DNA of 42,637 bases from the NCBI GenBank assembly GCA_022842165.1, contig JALHQC010000037.1:1-42637 (forward strand), in the 5' to 3' direction. The position numbers and the translations under genes were made by a program. The DNA is from a bacterium (GTDB taxonomy: Bacteria > Pseudomonadota > Alphaproteobacteria > Rhizobiales > Aestuariivirgaceae). Shown in pieces: positions 33,923 to 42,637 of the stretch. Numbering within the stretch: position 1 is the stretch's first letter; every line of letters begins with the position of its first letter. A model generated the notes under the pieces. It was not told the origin of the DNA. It did not search any database and saw nothing but the letters and a program-made list of their open reading frames with translations.

Positions 33923-34911
33923 TTGCCCGAGGCTGCGAGCGCGTTCATGCGGGCGCGGTGAGCGAAGGCCTTGCGCGCGGCGGCGACATTCTCAGGCTTG
34001 CCGCCCCAGGCCTTCAGGGCATCGGCCTGAAGGGCGCGACCATAGGAATAGGTGAGCTTCCACGGGAGCAGGCCCGAGGCGTTCATGTAGTGGAGATGTG
34101 CGGTTGCATCCTCACCCGACTGGCCGCCCGACAGGAAGGCGATGCCGGGAACGGCGGCGGGCACGCAGCGCTTCAGCACCTTCAGCGTCTTCTCGGCCAC
34201 TTCCTCGCGGCTGGCCTGCTTGGCGCATTTCTTGCCGGAGATCACCATGTTCGGCTTCAGGATGATGCCCTCGAGCTTCACGCCTGCATAGTAGAGTTCC
34301 TGGAACTGCTCCTTCAGCGCCCATTCGGTGACCTTGGCGCAGGTGTCGATGTCGTGGTCGCCATCCATCAGCACTTCGGGCTCGACCATCGGCACGATGC
34401 CACCGGCCTGGCAGATGGCGGCATAGCGGGCCAGCGCATGGGCATTGGCGTGGATCGCGTTGTGCGAGGCGCCGCCGTTGACGATGTCGATGACGGCGCG
34501 CCACTTGGCGAATTCGGCGCCGAGCTTTGCATATTCCGCCACACGATCAGCGAGGCCATCGAGGCCTTCGGTGACGGTTTCGCCGGGACAGAAGGGAAGG
34601 GGTTTCGGGCCCTTGTCGAGCTTGATGCCGGGGACGGCGCCCGTTGCCTTGATCATGTCGACCAGGGTCTGGCCGCCTGCCGATTTCTGGCGGATGGTTT
34701 CGTCAAACAGGATGACGCCCGAGACATAGTTCTTCATCGCGTCGGTCGCGCCGAACAGCATCTCGCGATAGTCGCGGCGGTTGGTTTCAGTCGACTCGAG
34801 CTTGATCGATTCGAAGCGCTTGGTGATCGAGCCCGTCGATTCGTCGGCCGCGAGAATGCCCTTGCCGGGGGCCACCATGCGGTTGGCAATGCCGTTCAGT
34901 TTGTCGATCAT
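33892..34911 (-). CDS. fbaB: Fructose-bisphosphate aldolase, class I
   Basis: The 339-residue protein is a Schiff-base aldolase: [19 protein letters not shown]-like start (residues 8-26), the catalytic Lys in [12 protein letters not shown] (about residue 220), and [18 protein letters not shown] (a phosphate-binding loop). It splits fructose-1,6-bisphosphate to GAP and DHAP and runs in reverse in gluconeogenesis. It follows pgk with an ATGA overlap and has GGAGGT before the ATG, so it belongs to the same operon. Confidence 0.93.
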   Translation of the reverse strand: MIDKLNGIANRMVAPGKGILAADESTGSITKRFESIKLESTETNRRDYREMLFGATDAMKNYVSGVILFDETIRQKSAGGQTLVDMIKATGAVPGIKLDKGPKPLPFCPGETVTEGLDGLADRVAEYAKLGAEFAKWRAVIDIVNGGASHNAIHANAHALARYAAICQAGGIVPMVEPEVLMDGDHDIDTCAKVTEWALKEQFQELYYAGVKLEGIILKPNMVISGKKCAKQASREEVAEKTLKVLKRCVPAAVPGIAFLSGGQSGEDATAHLHYMNASGLLPWKLTYSYGRALQADALKAWGGKPENVAAARKAFAHRARMNALAASGKWSQDQEKAA

Positions 34912-36098
34912 GTCGTTACCTCCAGTGCCTTGACGCCGGGCAGGGGCTTTCCCTCGAGCCATTCGAGGAAGGCGCCGCCTGCAGTTGAAATATAGGTGAA
35001 GCCATCGGCCGCGCCCGCGTGGTTGAGCGCTGACACGGTATCGCCGCCACCGGCGACGGAGACGAGCTTGCCGGCCCTGGTGCGGGCGGCCGCGTGTTTT
35101 GCCGCGGCGACGGTTGCCGCATCGAAGGGCGGGATTTCGAAGGCGCCGAGCGGGCCGTTCCAGACGAGCGTGTGAGCATCATCGATGGCCGCGCGGATCA
35201 AGTCGACCGACATCGAGCCGACGTCGAGAATCATGCCGTCATTCGGGATGGCATCGACGCCGTAGTCATGCCACTCGGCGCCGGGTTTGAATTCCTTCGC
35301 GACGATGCCGTCGACGGGGAGGATCACCGCGCATTTCGCGTCTTCCGCGGCGCGCAGGATCTTGCGTGCGGTTTCGACCAGATTCGCCTCGGCCAGCGAT
35401 TTACCCACGGCATTGCCTTGCGCCAGCAAGAAGGTGTTGGCCATGGCGCCGCCGATCACCAGCGCGTCGACCTTTTTTACGAGATTGCCGAGGAGATCGA
35501 GCTTCGAGGACACCTTGGCACCGCCGACGATGGCGATGACCGGGCGCTTCGGCGTTTCGAGCGCCAGTTGCAGGGCTTTCAGTTCCGCTTCCATGGCGCG
35601 GCCGGCATAGGCCGGAATAAAGTGGGCAAGGCCCTCGGTTGAGGAATGCGCGCGATGCGCGGCGGAGAAGGCGTCGTTCACGAAAAGATCGCCAAGCGAG
35701 GCCAGCAGCTTCGAGAAGGCTTCGTCGTTCTTTTCTTCGCCCGCGTGATAGCGGGTGTTCTCCATCAGCACACATTCGCCGGGTTTCACGTCGACCTTGG
35801 GGGCTTCCTGCCAGTCGGTGAAGATGAACTTCACCGGGCGGCCCAGATGCTGCTCGAGGGCGGCGGCGACGGGCCTCAAAGACATTTCCGGCACGACCTT
35901 GCCCTTGGGCCGGTCGAAATGGGCCAGCACGATCAGCGCGCCGCCCTTGTCCATGATCTCGCGCAGGGTGGGCACCACGCGCTCGATGCGGGTGGCGTCG
36001 GTGACGGTGCCATTTGAGATCGGCACGTTCAGATCCACCCGGCACAGCACACGTTTGCCCCGGAGATTGGCGTCATCCAATGTGCGGAAGGCGGGCAT
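34908..36098 (-). CDS. pgk: Phosphoglycerate kinase
   Basis: The 396-residue protein has the standard length. Motifs: [14 protein letters not shown] at the start, [19 protein letters not shown], the hinge-proximal [13 protein letters not shown], the ATP-binding [18 protein letters not shown] and, at the end, [16 protein letters not shown]. It converts 1,3-bisphosphoglycerate plus ADP to 3-phosphoglycerate and ATP. I chose ATG 36098; the longer frame runs into the repeat. GAGGAAA precedes it. Confidence 0.96.
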   Translation of the reverse strand: MPAFRTLDDANLRGKRVLCRVDLNVPISNGTVTDATRIERVVPTLREIMDKGGALIVLAHFDRPKGKVVPEMSLRPVAAALEQHLGRPVKFIFTDWQEAPKVDVKPGECVLMENTRYHAGEEKNDEAFSKLLASLGDLFVNDAFSAAHRAHSSTEGLAHFIPAYAGRAMEAELKALQLALETPKRPVIAIVGGAKVSSKLDLLGNLVKKVDALVIGGAMANTFLLAQGNAVGKSLAEANLVETARKILRAAEDAKCAVILPVDGIVAKEFKPGAEWHDYGVDAIPNDGMILDVGSMSVDLIRAAIDDAHTLVWNGPLGAFEIPPFDAATVAAAKHAAARTRAGKLVSVAGGGDTVSALNHAGAADGFTYISTAGGAFLEWLEGKPLPGVKALEVTT

Positions 36099-36127
36099 TT
36101 GCAGTTTCCTCTTATGCTTCGACGGAT

Positions 36128-36289
36128 GTCCTCCCCTCGCGTGAGCGGGGGGAGGAAAGGGGCCCATCGCTTGCGATGGGATAGGAGAGGGGCGACCGGG
36201 CCTTATTACCGGAGAACCCGGTTGCCCCTCTCCTCCCCCAAACTCGCGTTTGGGTCCCCTTCCTCTCCCCTCTGACGAGGGGCGAGGAC
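36128..36289. repeat. 162-base GC-rich inverted repeat between tkt and pgk
   Basis: Outer arms GTCCTCCCCTCG and CGAGGGGCGAGGAC match with a 2-base bulge; inner arms at 36183-36200 and 36217-36234 match with one mismatch around a 16-base loop. The whole can fold into a long hairpin with side loops (ATCGCTTGCGAT, AAACTCGCGTTT). No ORF is supported. Different in sequence from copies A-C. Confidence 0.85.
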
Positions 36290-36295
36290 AGCTTG

Positions 36296-38275
36296 TTACT
36301 TCTTCGCCGCTTCTACCACAGCTTCGGCGGTGATGCCGAAATGCTTGTAGAGAAGCTCCGCCGGACCAGACGCGCCGAAGCCGGTCATGCCGATGAAAGT
36401 GCCGTTGATGCCGATGAAGCGGTCCCATCCGGCGCGGACGCCGGCCTCGATGGCGATGCGGGTTTTCTCGGTGCCGAGAATCTTCGACCTGTAGGCCTCT
36501 TCCTGTGCTTCGAAGTTTTCCATCGAGGGCACGGAGACGACGCGAGTGGGCTTTCCCGCCGCATCGAGCGCGGCCTTTGCCGCAATGGCAATTTCAACTT
36601 CGGAGCCCGACGCAAAGATCACGACCTCAGCCTGCTTGTCCGACGGGGCGACGTCGTAGGCGCCACGGGCGCAGAGGTTCTCCTCCGAGTAGCTCAAGCG
36701 TGCGGGCTTCAGCTTCTGGCGGGTCAGGGCCAGAATGCTCGGCCGGGACTTGTCCTTCAGCGTCAGTTGCCAGCATTCGGCGGTTTCGACCGCGTCGCAG
36801 GGGCGGTAGACCGCAAGGTTTGGCATGGCGCGCAGCGAGGCCAGATGCTCGACCGGCTGGTGGGTCGGGCCGTCCTCGCCGAGACCGATCGAATCATGGG
36901 TCATCACATAGATGACGCGGAGCCCCATCAGCGCCGAAAGCCGGATCGCGGGGCGGCAATAGTCGGTGAAGACCAGGAAGGTGCCGCCATAGGGAATGAT
37001 GCCGCCATGCAGTGCCATGCCGTTCATGGCGGCGGCCATGGCATGTTCGCGAATGCCGTAATAGACGTAGCGGCCGCCATAATCGGAGGAGTTGAGCGGC
37101 TTCATCTCCTTCGACTTGGTGTTGTTCGACCCGGTCAGGTCCGCCGAGCCGCCAACGGTTTCGGGCACCGCGGCGTTGATGACGTCGAGGGCGTTCTGCG
37201 AGGCATTGCGGGTGGCAATTGCGGGCGGGTTGCCGGCAAGTTCGCGCTTGTAACTGGCGATCACGGCATCGAAATCGGGCGGCAAGTCCCCCGCCACGGC
37301 GCGCTCGAACTCGGCCTTGTGCGGCGACGCGGCGAGGCGTTTGCCCCAGGCCTCGCGGGCTTTTTCCCCGCGCGCACCGGCCATGCGCCAGTTATCGAGC
37401 GTTTCGTTCGGCAGTACGAAGGGCTCGTAGGCCCAGCCCAGTTCCTTGCGGGCCGCCGCGACCTCGTCGGCGCCCAGGGCCGCGCCATGGGTGGCGGAGG
37501 TGCCCTGCTTGTTGGGCGCGCCCTTGCCGATGATGGTGCGGCAGGCGATCAGCAGCGGCTTGCCGCCGCCCTGCGGCGCGTCGCGAAGGGCGGCGCGGAT
37601 TTCTGCCATGTCGTGGCCGTCGACCGCGACGACGTTCCAGTTCGCCGCGCGGAAGCGGGCGAGTTGGTCGGTCGAGTCCGATAGCGAAATCTTGCCGTCG
37701 ATCGAGATGCCGTTGTCGTCCCAGAGCACGATCAGCTTATCGAGCTTCAGGTGCCCGGCCAGGGTAATTGCTTCCTGGCTGATGCCTTCCATGAGGCAGC
37801 CGTCGCCAGCGATGCAATAGGTGCGGTGATCGACGAGATCGCTGCCGAAACGGGCATTGAGATGGCGCTCGGCCAGGGCGAAACCCACGGCATTGGCGAT
37901 GCCCTGGCCCAGGGGGCCGGTAGTGGTCTCGATGCCGGTGGCGTGGCCATATTCCGGGTGGCCCGCCGTCTTGGCGCCCATCTGGCGGAAACGGCGGAGT
38001 TCCTCCATCGTCATGTCCTGGTAGCCCAGCAGGTGCAACAGGACATAGAGCAGCGCCGAGCCGTGGCCGGCGGACAGGATGAAGCGGTCGCGGTCCGGCC
38101 AGTGCGGGTCGGCGGCATCGAATTTCATGATTTCGCCGAACAGCACGGTCGCCACGTCGGCCATGCCCATCGGCATGCCGGGATGGCCGGAACCGGCGGC
38201 CTGCACGGCGTCCATGCTGAGGACGCGGATGGCATTGGCCATGGAGCGGGTTTGTTCGGGCGAATACTGGGTCAT
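36296..38275 (-). CDS. tkt: Transketolase
   Basis: The 659-residue protein has the full transketolase layout: thiamine-diphosphate binding with [12 protein letters not shown] and [13 protein letters not shown], the pyrimidine-domain phrase [19 protein letters not shown], and the C-terminal domain with ASGSEVEIA. It transfers two-carbon units in the pentose phosphate or Calvin pathways. It precedes pgk and fba on the same strand. It uses ATG 38275, preceded by AAAGTCC. A candidate promoter lies at 38313-38340. Confidence 0.96.
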   Translation of the reverse strand: MTQYSPEQTRSMANAIRVLSMDAVQAAGSGHPGMPMGMADVATVLFGEIMKFDAADPHWPDRDRFILSAGHGSALLYVLLHLLGYQDMTMEELRRFRQMGAKTAGHPEYGHATGIETTTGPLGQGIANAVGFALAERHLNARFGSDLVDHRTYCIAGDGCLMEGISQEAITLAGHLKLDKLIVLWDDNGISIDGKISLSDSTDQLARFRAANWNVVAVDGHDMAEIRAALRDAPQGGGKPLLIACRTIIGKGAPNKQGTSATHGAALGADEVAAARKELGWAYEPFVLPNETLDNWRMAGARGEKAREAWGKRLAASPHKAEFERAVAGDLPPDFDAVIASYKRELAGNPPAIATRNASQNALDVINAAVPETVGGSADLTGSNNTKSKEMKPLNSSDYGGRYVYYGIREHAMAAAMNGMALHGGIIPYGGTFLVFTDYCRPAIRLSALMGLRVIYVMTHDSIGLGEDGPTHQPVEHLASLRAMPNLAVYRPCDAVETAECWQLTLKDKSRPSILALTRQKLKPARLSYSEENLCARGAYDVAPSDKQAEVVIFASGSEVEIAIAAKAALDAAGKPTRVVSVPSMENFEAQEEAYRSKILGTEKTRIAIEAGVRAGWDRFIGINGTFIGMTGFGASGPAELLYKHFGITAEAVVEAAKK

Positions 38276-38312
38276 GAAAGGACTTTCTGAAAGGCGCTTC
38301 GCGGACGGGCAC

Positions 38313-38340
38313 CTGATATCACCCGGAGCCTCAGAGTCAA
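38313..38340 (-). promoter_or_regulatory. Candidate promoter of tkt
   Basis: On the minus strand TTGACT (38340-38335) and TATCAG (38318-38313) are 16 bases apart. The -10 box is imperfect. Seen in sequence only. Confidence 0.4.
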
Positions 38341-38387
38341 TTGCAGAACAGGCTTTCGGATACTGCACGGATGGCTGCGAAGCGACA

Positions 38388-38416
38388 TTGCGCCTGGGTG
38401 ACATTGCATTTATGCT
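38388..38416 (+). promoter_or_regulatory. Candidate promoter of the DUF4164-zapA operon
   Basis: TTGCGC (38388-38393) and TATGCT (38411-38416) are separated by 17 bases; the first gene begins 48 bases on. It is the same -35 hexamer and spacing as the trcR candidate. Confidence 0.45.
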
Positions 38417-38464
38417 ACACCGCGGTAACGGGTGGCAGATTCTGCAATCATACCAGGGGCTTTC

Positions 38465-38752
38465 ATGGCGAATACTCACAAACTGGATGAGGCATTCCAG
38501 CGGTTCGAAATGGCTTTGCGCCATATTGAAGACGCTATCGTGCTGAAGGTGGACGGTCAGAAGCGTGTTGCGAGTCTCGAAAATGAAACCGAGGTGCTGC
38601 GCCGCGACCGTGTGCGCCTTGCCCATGAACTCGACCTCGTTCGCAACAAGGCTTCCGAACTCGTGAACACTTCGAAGAACGCCGCAGGCAAGATCGATGC
38701 CGCCATGTCGCGCATCCGTGCCGTGCTCCACTCGAACAGCGGGGGAGAGTAA
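38465..38752 (+). CDS. DUF4164 coiled-coil protein upstream of zapA
   Basis: The 95-residue protein is almost entirely helical with heptad spacing ([20 protein letters not shown], then [20 protein letters not shown]). DUF4164 is a family of short proteins found before zapA in this order; the pairing suggests a role in division, but no biochemistry is known. ATG 38465 follows AGGGG. Its stop is five bases before zapA. Confidence 0.87.
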   Translation: MANTHKLDEAFQRFEMALRHIEDAIVLKVDGQKRVASLENETEVLRRDRVRLAHELDLVRNKASELVNTSKNAAGKIDAAMSRIRAVLHSNSGGE

Positions 38753-38757
38753 AGCGC

Positions 38758-39114
38758 ATGGCGCATGTGATCGTCCAGGTCAACGGCCGGCCCTACACGA
38801 TGCAATGCCCCGAGGGCGAGGAAGCGCATCTGCGCGAGCTTGCCGAACTGCTCGACTCGGAAGTGCAGCAGGTGAAGCAGAGTGTGGGCAATGTCGGCGA
38901 CATCCGCATGCTGGTGATGGCGGGGCTGATGGTGGCCGACCGCTTGTCGGAAGCGATCCGGCGCATCGAGGCGCTCGAAGAGCAGATAGACGGTTTGCGC
39001 GAGGCGCGTAACGCCGCGCAGGCCGAGACCAAGGCCGTGGAAGACCAATTCAGCGGAAGGCTCGAAGCGGCCTCCCGGCGGCTGGAGATGCTGGCGCGGG
39101 AGATGGCGAAGTAA
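38758..39114 (+). CDS. zapA: Cell division protein ZapA
   Basis: The 118-residue protein begins with the ZapA core ([20 protein letters not shown], then [17 protein letters not shown] and the phrase [17 protein letters not shown]) and ends in a coiled coil. ZapA binds FtsZ and bundles its filaments at midcell. It overlaps nothing but follows the DUF4164 gene by five bases. Confidence 0.94.
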   Translation: MAHVIVQVNGRPYTMQCPEGEEAHLRELAELLDSEVQQVKQSVGNVGDIRMLVMAGLMVADRLSEAIRRIEALEEQIDGLREARNAAQAETKAVEDQFSGRLEAASRRLEMLAREMAK

Positions 39115-39167
39115 GGCTTCCGTTCCCGCGTTGCACCGACCATTGCGATCGACAGGAGTGAGTGTCC

Positions 39168-40922
39168 ATGAAGATGACGCGGCTGAATGTCTTTCTTGCG
39201 CTGGCAATCGCGGCTGCGGCTCCGGCAGCCCATGGCTTCACCAGGCTTCCGGTGACGGCGGAAAACGGGATGGTGGTGACTTCGCAACATCTTGCCTCCG
39301 ATGTCGGCGTCGAGATCATGAAGGCTGGCGGCAATGCCATCGATGCGGCGGTGGCAGTCGGCTATGCGCTGGCGGTGACGAACCCGTGCTGCGGCAATAT
39401 CGGTGGCGGCGGCTTTGCAACCCTGCATCTGGCGGACGGTCGCGACGTGTTCCTGAATTTCCGCGAGAAGGCGCCGCTCGCCGCGACCGAGAAGATGTTC
39501 CTCGACGACAAGGGCGAGGTCATTGAGGGCCTGAGCCTTGCGGGCTACAAGGCGGTAGCGGTGCCGGGCACGGTGCTGGGGCTTGATACGCTGCTGACGA
39601 AATATGGAACGCTGCCGCGCGCGACTGTGATGGCGCCGGCAATCCGGCTGGCGGAAGAAGGCTTCGCATTGACGCAAGGGGATGCCGATATTCTCAACGG
39701 CTCCGCCAAGGGTTTTGCCGACCAGCCCAATGTTGCAGGTGTCTACCTGAATGCGGGAAAGCCCTGGGCGGCGGGTGACCGGCTGGTGCAGAAGAACCTC
39801 GCCGCGACCTTGAAGCTGATTGCCGAGCAGGGGCCCGATGCCTTCTACAAGGGCTCGATCGCCAACCGCGTGGTGGCGGCGAGTGCTGCGAACGGGGGCA
39901 TTCTTTCGAAGCAGGATTTCGAATCCTACACGGTGACCGAAGACGAACCCGTGCGCTGCAATTATCGCGGGCATGAACTGATTTCGGCTCCGCCGCCGAG
40001 TTCGGGCGGCACCACGGTGTGCCTGATCCTCAACATCCTCGAAGGCTATCCGCTGGCCGAGCTTGGCTTCAATTCGAGCCAGACTGTGCACTTCATGGTG
40101 GAGGCAATGCGGCATGCCTTCGTCGACCGGAACTTTCTGCTGGGCGATCCGGCCTTCGTGAAGAACCCGCTGGAGAAGCTCCTGTCGGAAGACTATGCCG
40201 CGTTGATCCGTGGGCAGATCAATCCGGAGAAGGCTTCGGCATCGCAGGATGTGCAGCCCGGAACGCCGCCCCACGAGGGCACTGAGACGACGCATTATTC
40301 CATCGTCGATTCAAAGGGTAACGCGGTTTCCGTAACCTATACCATCAACGCGCTGTTTGGCGCGAAGGTGATTGCAGGCGATACCGGCTTCTTCCTCAAC
40401 GACGAGATGGATGATTTTACCGTGAAGCCCGGCGTTCCCAATCTCTTCGGGCTGGTGCAGGGCAAGACCAATGCCATTGCGCCGGGCAAGCGGCCGTTGA
40501 GTTCGATGAGCCCAACCATCGTCACGAGGGACGGCAAGGTGTTCATGGTGCTCGGCAGCCCCGGCGGTTCGCGCATCATCACCATCGCCGTGCAGGTGTT
40601 CCTCAACGTGGTGGAGCATGGCATGACGATACAGGAGGCGGTGAACGCGCCCCGCATCCATCACCAGTGGCTTCCCGATCAGATTTCGGTTGAGCCTTTC
40701 GCCCTGTCATCCGACACGAAGAAGAATCTCGAGGCGATGGGCTACAAGATCGTGGAGCAATCGCCATGGGGCGCGGCGGAGGCGATCCTCATCGGGCCAG
40801 CCGCCGTCGAAGGGGCCGAAAGTTCCGGCAATGACGCCATGGCGAAGGGCACCCTTATTCCCGGCCTGCTCTATGGCGGGCATGATGACCGGCGGCCGGC
40901 GGGCTCCGTATCGGGATATTGA
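39168..40922 (+). CDS. ggt: Gamma-glutamyltransferase (glutathione hydrolase)
   Basis: The 584-residue protein has a signal peptide (MTRLNVFLALAIAAAAPAA) and the family motifs: GGNAIDAAVAVGYALAV, CGNIGGGGFA, PPPSSGGTT, the autoprocessing and catalytic Thr in TETTHYSIVD (about residue 374), PLSSMSPTIV and GSPGGSRI. The protein should self-cleave before that Thr into two subunits and remove the gamma-glutamyl group from glutathione in the periplasm. ATG 39168 has AGGAG nine bases upstream; GTG 39162 is possible. It interrupts the usual zapA-6S RNA spacing. Confidence 0.95.
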   Translation: MKMTRLNVFLALAIAAAAPAAHGFTRLPVTAENGMVVTSQHLASDVGVEIMKAGGNAIDAAVAVGYALAVTNPCCGNIGGGGFATLHLADGRDVFLNFREKAPLAATEKMFLDDKGEVIEGLSLAGYKAVAVPGTVLGLDTLLTKYGTLPRATVMAPAIRLAEEGFALTQGDADILNGSAKGFADQPNVAGVYLNAGKPWAAGDRLVQKNLAATLKLIAEQGPDAFYKGSIANRVVAASAANGGILSKQDFESYTVTEDEPVRCNYRGHELISAPPPSSGGTTVCLILNILEGYPLAELGFNSSQTVHFMVEAMRHAFVDRNFLLGDPAFVKNPLEKLLSEDYAALIRGQINPEKASASQDVQPGTPPHEGTETTHYSIVDSKGNAVSVTYTINALFGAKVIAGDTGFFLNDEMDDFTVKPGVPNLFGLVQGKTNAIAPGKRPLSSMSPTIVTRDGKVFMVLGSPGGSRIITIAVQVFLNVVEHGMTIQEAVNAPRIHHQWLPDQISVEPFALSSDTKKNLEAMGYKIVEQSPWGAAEAILIGPAAVEGAESSGNDAMAKGTLIPGLLYGGHDDRRPAGSVSGY

Positions 40923-40925
40923 AGC

Positions 40926-40948
40926 GCGGTGGACATTGTGGCCACCGC
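40926..40948 (+). terminator. Possible hairpin terminator after ggt
   Basis: Perfect 7-base arms GCGGTGG and CCACCGC around a 9-base loop, directly after the ggt stop. No T-run follows, so this is weak. Confidence 0.35.
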
Positions 40949-40987
40949 TCCCTAAATAGGCGGGTGGCGGGCTGCCCGGCGCGTGAG

Positions 40988-41146
40988 AGACATTTTTTCC
41001 CTGGGGCCTATGCGATTCTGAATGGGAGCTGTCCCTGGACCTGGCCGTGGCCTCGTACAAACGGCGCCCACCTACAACTGTAGGGACCCGGGATCGTCAG
41101 TCTCTTCACGGCCCATGGTGGCTCGCCACTTGTGTTTCTGCTCTGC
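40988..41146 (+). ncRNA. ssrS: 6S RNA
   Basis: The sequence lies in the 6S position of alphaproteobacteria, just before the formyl-THF cyclo-ligase and close after zapA. It has the 6S outline: a 5' region ending TTTTTTCCCTGGGGCC, a 3' region with GGCCC at about 41118, and internal complementary parts GTCCCTGG (about 41031) and TAGGGACC (about 41081) on either side of the central bubble. 6S RNA binds sigma-70 RNA polymerase like an open promoter and lowers transcription in stationary phase. Ends are approximate. Confidence 0.85.
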
Positions 41147-41155
41147 CGAGGTTGA

Positions 41156-41728
41156 ATGGATATCGCCGAGATCAAGCGCAAGGCGCGGGGGAGCGCTTCG
41201 AAGCTCCGCGCGGCGGCACATGAGCAGTTGAAAGATGTGGCAGGGCTGGCACTGGCCGAGCGCGGGCTTCCCGACATTGGGATGCCGGCGGGAATCGTGT
41301 CGGGCTTCATTCCCTACAAGAGCGAAATCACCACCGTGCCGCTGATGAACAGCTTGCGGCGCGAGGGCTGGAAGACGTGCCTTCCCGTGGTCATCGCCGC
41401 CGAGCAGCCGCTGGTGTTCCGCGCATGGAAGCCGGGCGACGCGCTGGTACCTGGCGTGTGGGACATTCCGGTTCCCCTTGAGAGCGCTGGAGAGGTTCTG
41501 CCCGACGTACTGCTGGTGCCGCTGCTGGCTTTCGACGCCAGGGGCTATCGCCTCGGTTATGGCGGCGGCTTTTATGACCGGACGCTGGAAAAGCTGCGGC
41601 GCCTCAAGCGCGTGGTGGCGATCGGGGTTGCCTATCAGGCGCAGATGGTGGATCAGGTGCCGATCGGCCCTCATGACGCGCCGCTGGATTTCGTGATGAC
41701 CGAACAAGAGACCTATTCGTGCGGCTGA
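41156..41728 (+). CDS. 5-formyltetrahydrofolate cyclo-ligase
   Basis: The 190-residue protein is YgfA/MTHFS-like: IVSGFIPYKSEITTVPLMNSL, then DVLLVPLLAFDARGYRLGYG and the ATP/substrate loop GYGGGFYDRTL. It converts 5-formyl-THF with ATP into 5,10-methenyl-THF. The pairing with 6S RNA is widespread in proteobacteria. The ATG has GAGG upstream. Confidence 0.93.
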   Translation: MDIAEIKRKARGSASKLRAAAHEQLKDVAGLALAERGLPDIGMPAGIVSGFIPYKSEITTVPLMNSLRREGWKTCLPVVIAAEQPLVFRAWKPGDALVPGVWDIPVPLESAGEVLPDVLLVPLLAFDARGYRLGYGGGFYDRTLEKLRRLKRVVAIGVAYQAQMVDQVPIGPHDAPLDFVMTEQETYSCG

Positions 41729-42540
41729 TCTTCCTTGGCGACGTCGTCGGCCGTGCGGGACGCGATGCGGTGGCGCGCGAACTGCCGATCCTGCGGGAGC
41801 GCTATCAGCCAGACCTCGTCGTCGTGAACGGCGAGAACGCCGCGCATGGCTTCGGCATTACCGAAGAAATTTTCCTGGGTTTTCTCGCGGCGGGTGCGGA
41901 TGTGGTGACGCTCGGCAACCATTCCTTCGACCAACGCGACGCGCTTATCTTCATCGAGCGCTATCCCAATCTGCTGCGGCCGGTGAACTGGCCGAAGGGC
42001 TGCCCGGGGCGGGGCTCGGCCCTCGTCGATACGGCCAAGGGGCAGCGGGTTCTGGTGATGCAGGCGATGGGCCGGGTGATGATCGAGCCGATGCTGGACG
42101 ATCCTTTCCCCGCGGTCGAGCGCGAACTCGAGGCCTGCCCGATGGGGGTGGCCTGCGATGCGGTGCTGATCGATTTTCATGCCGAGGCGACGTCCGAAAA
42201 GATGGCGTTCGGACATTTCTGCGACGGGCGGGCGAGCCTCGTCACCGGCACGCATACGCATGTGCCGACGGCGGACCATCAGATCCTGCCCGGCGGCACG
42301 GCCTATCTAACGGATGCCGGCATGTGCGGGGATTTCGACTCGGTGATCGGCATGGAAAAGACCGAGCCGCTGCAGCGGTTCCTGCGGAAGCTCCCGGTCG
42401 AGCGGATGAAGCCGGCGGAGGGGCCAGCCACGGTCTGCGGCGTGGCGATGGAAACCGACGATGCCACGGGTCTGGCCCGCATGATCGCGCCGATACGCGT
42501 CGGCGGAAGGCTCTCGCAGGCGGAAGTTTCCGGCTGGTAA
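41719..42540 (+). CDS. YmdB-like metallophosphoesterase (TIGR00282)
   Basis: The 273-residue protein has the YmdB pattern: IFLGDVVGRAGRDAV (first metal Asp), VVNGENAAHGFGI, TLGNHSFDQRD (metal Asn/His), and the second His pair in DFHAEATSEKMAFGHF and GTHTHVPTAD. YmdB of Bacillus hydrolyses 2',3'-cyclic nucleotides and affects biofilm. It starts at GTG 41719, overlapping the previous gene by ten bases, so it is co-translated. The 97 bases after its stop hold no clear terminator. Confidence 0.92.
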   Translation: MRLIFLGDVVGRAGRDAVARELPILRERYQPDLVVVNGENAAHGFGITEEIFLGFLAAGADVVTLGNHSFDQRDALIFIERYPNLLRPVNWPKGCPGRGSALVDTAKGQRVLVMQAMGRVMIEPMLDDPFPAVERELEACPMGVACDAVLIDFHAEATSEKMAFGHFCDGRASLVTGTHTHVPTADHQILPGGTAYLTDAGMCGDFDSVIGMEKTEPLQRFLRKLPVERMKPAEGPATVCGVAMETDDATGLARMIAPIRVGGRLSQAEVSGW

Positions 42541-42637
42541 TTCGCTGCCATGACGTGAATTCCCGCAACGCGACAAAAAAACTCTAGTGACGCGCCCAAA
42601 TTGTGCCGTTAGTATCTTTTGCAGCGCTTATAAAAAT

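Noticed and set aside
36099-36428. N-terminal extension of pgk by 110 residues
   Set aside because: The extension reads through the inverted repeat and into the transketolase end; phosphoglycerate kinase has its normal length from ATG 36098.
42541-42637. Terminator or new gene after the metallophosphoesterase
   Set aside because: Only 97 bases remain. There is an A-run but no stem before it and no start codon with a clear ribosome binding site.

Overview
The window reads as a GC-rich chromosomal segment of an alphaproteobacterium, most likely of the order Hyphomicrobiales (Rhizobiales). The order-level call rests on lineage markers: an RcdA-type adaptor (DUF1465), a DUF1192 protein, the cell-cycle regulator TrcR (DUF1013), zinc-free ribosomal protein L31, a DUF4164-zapA-6S RNA-formyl-THF cyclo-ligase block, and a tkt-pgk-class I aldolase-ThiE-like block. 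I cannot name a genus. Gene density is high, overlaps of the ATGA type are common, and no prophage, CRISPR array, tRNA or rRNA was found.

Region by region. 1-557: an unassigned, lower-GC stretch running in from the window edge abuts a beheaded OmpA C-terminal domain. 575-4834: HWE-type sensor kinase, small secreted protein, ABC exporter, rpmE with a strong terminator. 4860-7287: GFA-type protein, GNAT and LysR genes, with visibly lower GC than the flanks (likely acquired). 7410-9362: lytic transglycosylase, rcdA, DUF1192. 9586-11948: an FAD oxidoreductase overlapping a family 2 glycosyltransferase. 11992-16503: quinone oxidoreductase, trcR with an atypical SDR overlapping it, and a trimethylamine/histamine dehydrogenase-like flavoprotein. 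16665-22012 (minus strand): GNAT-SDR pair, PhoX-type phosphatase, SDR-MFS pair. 22152-25700: DUF2189 membrane protein plus an arginase-fold protein, facing propionyl-CoA synthetase. 25869-28104: two tandem PAP2-type membrane phosphatases. 28101-31769: a MarR repressor and nitroreductase-like operon with a well-formed palindromic operator, divergent from an acyl-CoA synthetase and a small secreted protein. 31821-38275: VOC protein; then on the minus strand transketolase, phosphoglycerate kinase, class I aldolase, a degenerate ThiE-like protein and a SEL1-repeat protein. 38465-42540: DUF4164, ZapA, gamma-glutamyltransferase, 6S RNA, 5-formyl-THF cyclo-ligase and a YmdB-like phosphodiesterase.

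Core functions dominate: carbon flow through tkt/pgk/fba, cell-cycle control and division (RcdA, TrcR, ZapA), and RNA polymerase regulation by 6S RNA. Accessory interest lies in the flavoprotein whose substrate-bowl residue differs from trimethylamine dehydrogenase, the arginase-fold protein lacking a canonical histidine, the twin PAP2 genes, the clear MarR operator, and a family of GC-rich palindromes that in this window sits only between convergent genes. I found no convincing evidence of a wholly new multi-gene system; the best candidates are listed as findings.
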